NCBI GenBank assembly: GCA_035631615.1
Contig: DASQIK010000011.1
Span: 1-16,667 of the forward strand
Source of the DNA: UBA5189 sp035631615
Lineage (GTDB): Bacteria > Chloroflexota > Limnocylindria > Limnocylindrales > CSP1-4
Length of the DNA stretch: 16,667 bases
Direction: 5' to 3'
Position 1 is the stretch's first letter. Every line of letters starts with the position of its first letter. Shown piece after piece: positions 13,726 to 16,667 of the stretch. The translations under genes were made by a program, and so were the position numbers. A model generated the notes under the pieces. That model saw only the letters and a program-made list of their open reading frames with translations. It did no database searches and was not told the DNA's origin.

Positions 13726-14538
13726 TCACGAGAGCTCGAGCTGGAGCGGCTGTCCGCCGGCCACCTCGGCGTGCAGGATCGCGAGGCCCTTCAAGGTCAG
13801 GTCGGGATCGATCGACTCGACGCCCTCGAGCGTCGTCGCCCAGGCCAGCCGGGCGAGGCCCCCCGTCAGCACGACATGCACGTCGGCAGGGGTCACATCT
13901 CCGGCGTCCGCGAGCTCACGACGGATCCGCACGAGCAGGCCCGCGACCAGCGCCTGGTAGCCGAGCACGGCACCGCTCTGGATCGCCGAGACGGTGTCCC
14001 GCCCGATTGCCCGGTCCGGCGTTCGCAGCTCGACGCGCGGCAGCTTCGCCGTCCGGGTCGCCAGCGCCTCGAGCCCGAGCTCCAGGCCCGGCGCGATCGC
14101 CCCACCGACGAAAGCGCCGTCACGGGCCACGCAATCGAACGTCGTCGCGGTGCCGAGATCAATGACGATCGCCGGCGTCCCGTACAGGCGTGCCACCGCC
14201 AGTGCGTTGACGAGCCGGTCGGCCCCGACCTCGCCCGGGCGGTCGACGCGGATCGGGATCGGGATCGTGCCCGCCCCCGCGAGCAGCAGCGGCCGGTCGC
14301 GTCGGGCGGTCACCGCCTCCAGCGCGGCGCTCACCGCCGGGACGACGGATGCCGCAACGACAGCAGACACGTCCGCGAACGCGGTGTCGTCGAGTCGAAG
14401 CATGCCCTCGACGAGCAGCTCGAGCTCGTCCGCCGAGTCGCCGCGGGGCGTGCCCGCGCGCCGCACCGCGACGAGCGAACCGTTGCGGAACGACCCGATC
14501 GTGACGTTCGAGTTGCCGACGTCGATCGCGAGCAGCAT
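13726..14538 (-). CDS. coaX: Type III pantothenate kinase
   Basis: A 270-residue ASKHA-fold kinase phosphorylating pantothenate, the first committed step to CoA. Family motifs: LLAIDVGNSNVTIG (Asp6, phosphate-binding loop), SVVP (65-68), PGEVGADRLVNA (GADR at 105-108, pantothenate pocket), VIDLGTATTFD (Asp127), GGAIAPGLELG (145-155), TAKLP, GRDTVSAIQSG and a late TGG. Type III kinases are not inhibited by CoA, unlike type I, so control must lie elsewhere. I chose ATG 14538; the frame is open further upstream, but a TATGAT box sits six bases before this ATG, so upstream codons are probably untranscribed. First gene of the coaX-coaBC-panB operon, divergent from the gene at 14640. Confidence 0.95.
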   Translation of the reverse strand: MLLAIDVGNSNVTIGSFRNGSLVAVRRAGTPRGDSADELELLVEGMLRLDDTAFADVSAVVAASVVPAVSAALEAVTARRDRPLLLAGAGTIPIPIRVDRPGEVGADRLVNALAVARLYGTPAIVIDLGTATTFDCVARDGAFVGGAIAPGLELGLEALATRTAKLPRVELRTPDRAIGRDTVSAIQSGAVLGYQALVAGLLVRIRRELADAGDVTPADVHVVLTGGLARLAWATTLEGVESIDPDLTLKGLAILHAEVAGGQPLQLELS

Positions 14539-14544
14539 GGCTCG

Positions 14545-14550
14545 ATCATA
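14545..14550 (-). promoter_or_regulatory. -10 box of the coaX-coaBC-panB operon
   Basis: TATGAT on the minus strand ends six bases before ATG 14538 with no ribosome site between. This is the clearest leaderless arrangement in the window and would start transcription at the first base of coaX. Confidence 0.5.
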
Positions 14551-14589
14551 CGCGGCGATTTCGGTGGCCCGAACCGGCGCGGCCCGCGC

Positions 14590-14595
14590 TACCAT
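14590..14595 (+). promoter_or_regulatory. -10 box of the gene at 14640
   Basis: TACCAT in GCTACCATCGG predicts a start near 14602 and a leader of about 38 bases with a GGAGGAGGAG ribosome site. It is 39 bases from the divergent coaX box. Confidence 0.4.
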
Positions 14596-14639
14596 CGGCC
14601 CCGTTCCCTCCCATCCCGCGTGCCACGGAGGAGGAGCCC

Positions 14640-15074
14640 GTGCCCAGCCAGCCGCCGGCGAAGTTCTTCGTGAACCAGGGCGTGGTCACGAGCCGCGAGG
14701 ACATGCTCAACCTCCTGCGGCCGCTCCTCAAGCAGACGGTCTCGTATCGCTACCTGCGCGGGCGCGAGGTCGCGGCGCACGGCACGGGCTGGGTCGAGCG
14801 GATCGTGGTCGACCAGCCGGACGTGTCGACCTACTTCACGCCGATCGCGATCACCCTCAACGTCGACTCGTTCGAGCACCTCGACTTCACCACGCGCCCG
14901 GACCAGCTGATCGTCTACACCCTCGTCCAGGGCGATGAATCCGTCGTCGTCGAGTTCACGCCGGGCGGCGATGGAGGCACGTCGCCATTCGAGCCGCGGC
15001 AGCTGGCATTCGACACCTCCGGCTACGTCCAGATGGAGCTCCAGGGCCTCGATTCCGCCTCCGCCGAGGAGTAA
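14640..15074 (+). CDS. Hypothetical protein, unrecognised, beside coaX
   Basis: A 144-residue soluble protein I do not recognise. The first 30 residues are helical (SREDMLNLLRPLLKQTVSYR); the rest alternates strands, with HGTGWVERIVVDQPDVSTYF, PIAITLNVDSFEHLDFTT and QLIVYTLVQGDESVVVEFTP, suggesting a small beta-barrel or sandwich. No cysteine, signal peptide or membrane segment. The GTG start at 14640 is supported by GGAGGAGGAG just upstream. The codon bias is strongly coding. It is divergent from coaX, with a permease gene after it on the same strand. A role in CoA metabolism is not supported by anything but position. Confidence 0.72.
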   Translation: MPSQPPAKFFVNQGVVTSREDMLNLLRPLLKQTVSYRYLRGREVAAHGTGWVERIVVDQPDVSTYFTPIAITLNVDSFEHLDFTTRPDQLIVYTLVQGDESVVVEFTPGGDGGTSPFEPRQLAFDTSGYVQMELQGLDSASAEE

Positions 15075-15085
15075 TCCGGGGCGGG

Positions 15086-15110
15086 TCCGTCGCCTGCGCG
15101 AATCGACGGA
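15086..15110 (+). terminator. Stem-loop after the gene at 14640, possible terminator
   Basis: TCCGTCG and CGACGGA make a perfect 7-bp stem around an 11-base loop, 12 bases after the stop codon. No T-run follows, and the promoter box of the permease begins 20 bases later, so it may simply separate the two transcripts. Confidence 0.35.
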
Positions 15111-15129
15111 AACCGGGATTTGGCGGGCG

Positions 15130-15135
15130 TACCAT
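15130..15135 (+). promoter_or_regulatory. -10 box of the purine permease gene
   Basis: TACCAT in GCGTACCATCG matches the box before the gene at 14640 base for base over the hexamer and next two bases. It predicts a leader of about 90 bases for the permease. Confidence 0.4.
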
Positions 15136-15145
15136 CGCCGCGATT

Positions 15146-15168
15146 GCGGACCCTGCCCCGGGGTCCGC
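15146..15168 (+). promoter_or_regulatory. Hairpin at the start of the purine permease leader
   Basis: GCGGACCC (15146-15153) pairs perfectly with GGGTCCGC (15161-15168) around a seven-base loop. It would form near the 5' end of the permease transcript. I looked for the conserved loops of the purine riboswitch and do not see them. The structure could be a stabiliser or an undescribed control element. Confidence 0.3.
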
Positions 15169-15233
15169 CGGGAGGGAGCAGCGTCCGCGCCCCGCCAGGC
15201 GTGTGCGCGCCAGTGGAGGAGGGACGGGTCCGG

Positions 15234-16637
15234 GTGAGCGCTCCTGCAGACAGTGCGCCGCAGTCGGGCGGCATGATCGCGAGCTACTTCAAGTTCGCCG
15301 AACGAAAGACCGACCTCGTGACGGAGGTTCGGGGAGGCCTGACCACGTTCATGGTCATGGCCTACATCATCTTCCTGAACGGGAACATCATCGCCAAGCC
15401 GCTGGGGCTCGCCCCGGAGGCCGTGGCCGCGGGCACCGCCCTGATCGCCGGCATCGCCACGATCGCAATGGGCCTCGTCGGGAACTATCCGTTCGCGCTG
15501 GCCGCCGGCCTCGGCATCAACGCCATCGTGGCGTTCAGCCTGACGGCCAAGGGTCTCGATGCGAAGGGCGCCATGGGCGTGATCGTCATCGAGGGCGTCC
15601 TGATCACGATCCTCGTGGTCCTCGGGCTCCGGGAAGCGATCATGAACGCCGTCCCGCTCGCATTGAAGCGGTCGATCGGCGTCGGCATCGGCCTGTTCAT
15701 CCTGTTCATCGGCTTCGCCAACGGCGGCCTGATCGTCTCGAACTGCGCGCCGGACTCGGCGACCCTCGGGTTCTGCGATGGCACGCTCGTGACGCTGGCG
15801 TTCCCGGCCTCGCCGGCCCAGTTCGTGTTCCTGCTCGGGCTCGCGATCACGTTCATCCTGTTCGCCCGGAAGGTCAGGGCGGCCCTGATCATCAGCATCA
15901 TCGTGACCACGATCATCGCGATCGTGGCCGGCGTCCAGCCCGTCGACACCAGCAAGCTGACCGCGGTCGTGAGCTTCTCGACGCTCGGCCTCGGCCTCCA
16001 GGATCCGTTCCAGGTGTTCACGAAGCTGGGCGTGGTGACCGCCGTCCTGACGATCTTCGCGATCATGCTCAGTGACTTCTTCGACACGATGGGCACGGTC
16101 ACCGGCATCGCCGCGGAAGCCGGCCTGGCCGAGCCGGACGGCTCCGTTCCGGGCATCGGCCGCGTGCTCGTCATCGACAGCCTGGCGGCCGTCGCCGGCG
16201 GCGCCGGCGGCGTGTCCTCGAACACGACCTACATCGAGAGCGCGGCGGGTGTCGCGGAAGGCGCGAGGACGGGCTTCGCCTCGGTCGTGACCGGGGTGCT
16301 GTTCCTGCTCGCGATCTTCCTGTCGCCGATCGCCGGGCTGATCCCGTCACAGGCGACAGCGCCGGCCCTCGTGCTCGTCGGCTACCTGATGTTCACCCTC
16401 GTCAAGGACATCAACGTCGCCGACATTGAGGATGGCCTCCCGGCCCTCCTCACGATGATCCTGATGCCGCTCACCTACGACATCACCGTGGGCATCGGCG
16501 CCGGGTTCATCAGCTGGGTGCTGCTCAAGGTCGTGCGCGGCAAGATGTCCGAGATCCACCCGCTCATGTGGGTCGTCTCGATCGCCTTCGTCGTGTACTT
16601 CGCGAACAGCTGGATCCAGATGCTCCTGCCCAAGTAA
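15234..16637 (+). CDS. NCS2 family purine permease (AzgA-like)
   Basis: A 467-residue inner-membrane protein with about 13 hydrophobic segments, typical of the AzgA branch of NCS2 transporters, which import adenine, guanine and hypoxanthine with protons. Family blocks: YFKFAERKTDLVTEVRGGLT with TFMVMAYIIFLN after it, GNYPFALAAGLGINAIVAF (first half), MLSDFFDTMGTVTGIAAEAG (with the Asp pair of the substrate site) and SSNTTYIESAAGVAEGARTG (second-half re-entrant segment). The frame is open back to 15120, but that part is arginine/proline-rich; I chose GTG 15234, with GGAGGAGGG ten bases upstream. ATG 15273 is a later alternative. The exact base transported cannot be told. Stops 30 bases before the window ends. 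Confidence 0.9.
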   Translation: MSAPADSAPQSGGMIASYFKFAERKTDLVTEVRGGLTTFMVMAYIIFLNGNIIAKPLGLAPEAVAAGTALIAGIATIAMGLVGNYPFALAAGLGINAIVAFSLTAKGLDAKGAMGVIVIEGVLITILVVLGLREAIMNAVPLALKRSIGVGIGLFILFIGFANGGLIVSNCAPDSATLGFCDGTLVTLAFPASPAQFVFLLGLAITFILFARKVRAALIISIIVTTIIAIVAGVQPVDTSKLTAVVSFSTLGLGLQDPFQVFTKLGVVTAVLTIFAIMLSDFFDTMGTVTGIAAEAGLAEPDGSVPGIGRVLVIDSLAAVAGGAGGVSSNTTYIESAAGVAEGARTGFASVVTGVLFLLAIFLSPIAGLIPSQATAPALVLVGYLMFTLVKDINVADIEDGLPALLTMILMPLTYDITVGIGAGFISWVLLKVVRGKMSEIHPLMWVVSIAFVVYFANSWIQMLLPK

Positions 16638-16667
16638 CGGGTCGGAATCAGCAACGGCAGCGGGGGG

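Noticed and set aside
11648..14673. Long plus-strand frames opposite panB, coaBC and coaX
   Set aside because: Mirror frames of well-identified genes, with no protein-like motifs.
15136..15233. Purine riboswitch ahead of the NCS2 permease
   Set aside because: The conserved aptamer loop and junction sequences are not present in the leader.

Overview
This is a GC-rich chromosomal window with tightly packed, ordinary bacterial housekeeping genes. The gene complement (type III pantothenate kinase, CoaBC, PanB and PanC, an AzgA-like purine permease, a stand-alone BioD/DRTGG protein) and the apparent mixture of leaderless and Shine-Dalgarno starts suggest an uncultured Chloroflexota-type bacterium. 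A high-GC Actinomycetota cannot be excluded from sequence alone. I see no rRNA, tRNA, CRISPR array, phage or insertion sequence.

Layout. Positions 1-318 hold the 3' end of a RidA-family gene. A minus-strand block follows, read from high to low coordinates: an MFS transporter (3424-2090), a small zinc-ribbon-like protein (1880-1608), and the branched-chain amino acid exporter pair azlC/azlD (1551-452) with an ATGA overlap. Divergent from the MFS gene come a DegV protein (3494-4360) and a Glu/Leu-type dehydrogenase (4506-5771) closed by a strong hairpin. The next 842 bases contain no intact gene. They hold an imperfect 35-base repeat and the decayed C-terminus of a helix-turn-helix-type regulator. 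Then come a 67-residue DUF6582-like protein (6614-6817), an unrecognised 201-residue protein (7133-7738), and a BioD-like/DRTGG ATPase (7776-8939) that resembles the regulatory N-terminus of phosphotransacetylase without the catalytic part. A frameshifted membrane-protein pseudogene lies at 8959-9308.

The right half is a coenzyme A biosynthesis region. coaX, coaBC and panB run leftward as an operon (14538-11432). panC and a trailing GNAT acetyltransferase (10779-9384) also run leftward, but are separated from panB by tag (3-methyladenine DNA glycosylase I), which faces the other way. Together these genes cover ketoisovalerate to pantoate (PanB), pantoate plus beta-alanine to pantothenate (PanC), pantothenate to phosphopantothenate (CoaX), and phosphopantothenate to 4'-phosphopantetheine (CoaBC). 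Ketopantoate reductase, PanD, CoaD and CoaE are not in the window. Divergent from coaX are an unrecognised 144-residue protein and an NCS2 purine permease (15234-16637).

The most notable structural signals are five start codons with a TAnnnT box 6-8 bases upstream (probable leaderless transcripts), a 43-base tag/panC divergent promoter whose two boxes are exactly 17 bases apart, and two independent gene remnants that both appear to carry an internal deletion plus frameshift. I did not find a convincing new multi-gene system. The best candidate for unknown biology is the pair 7133-8939.
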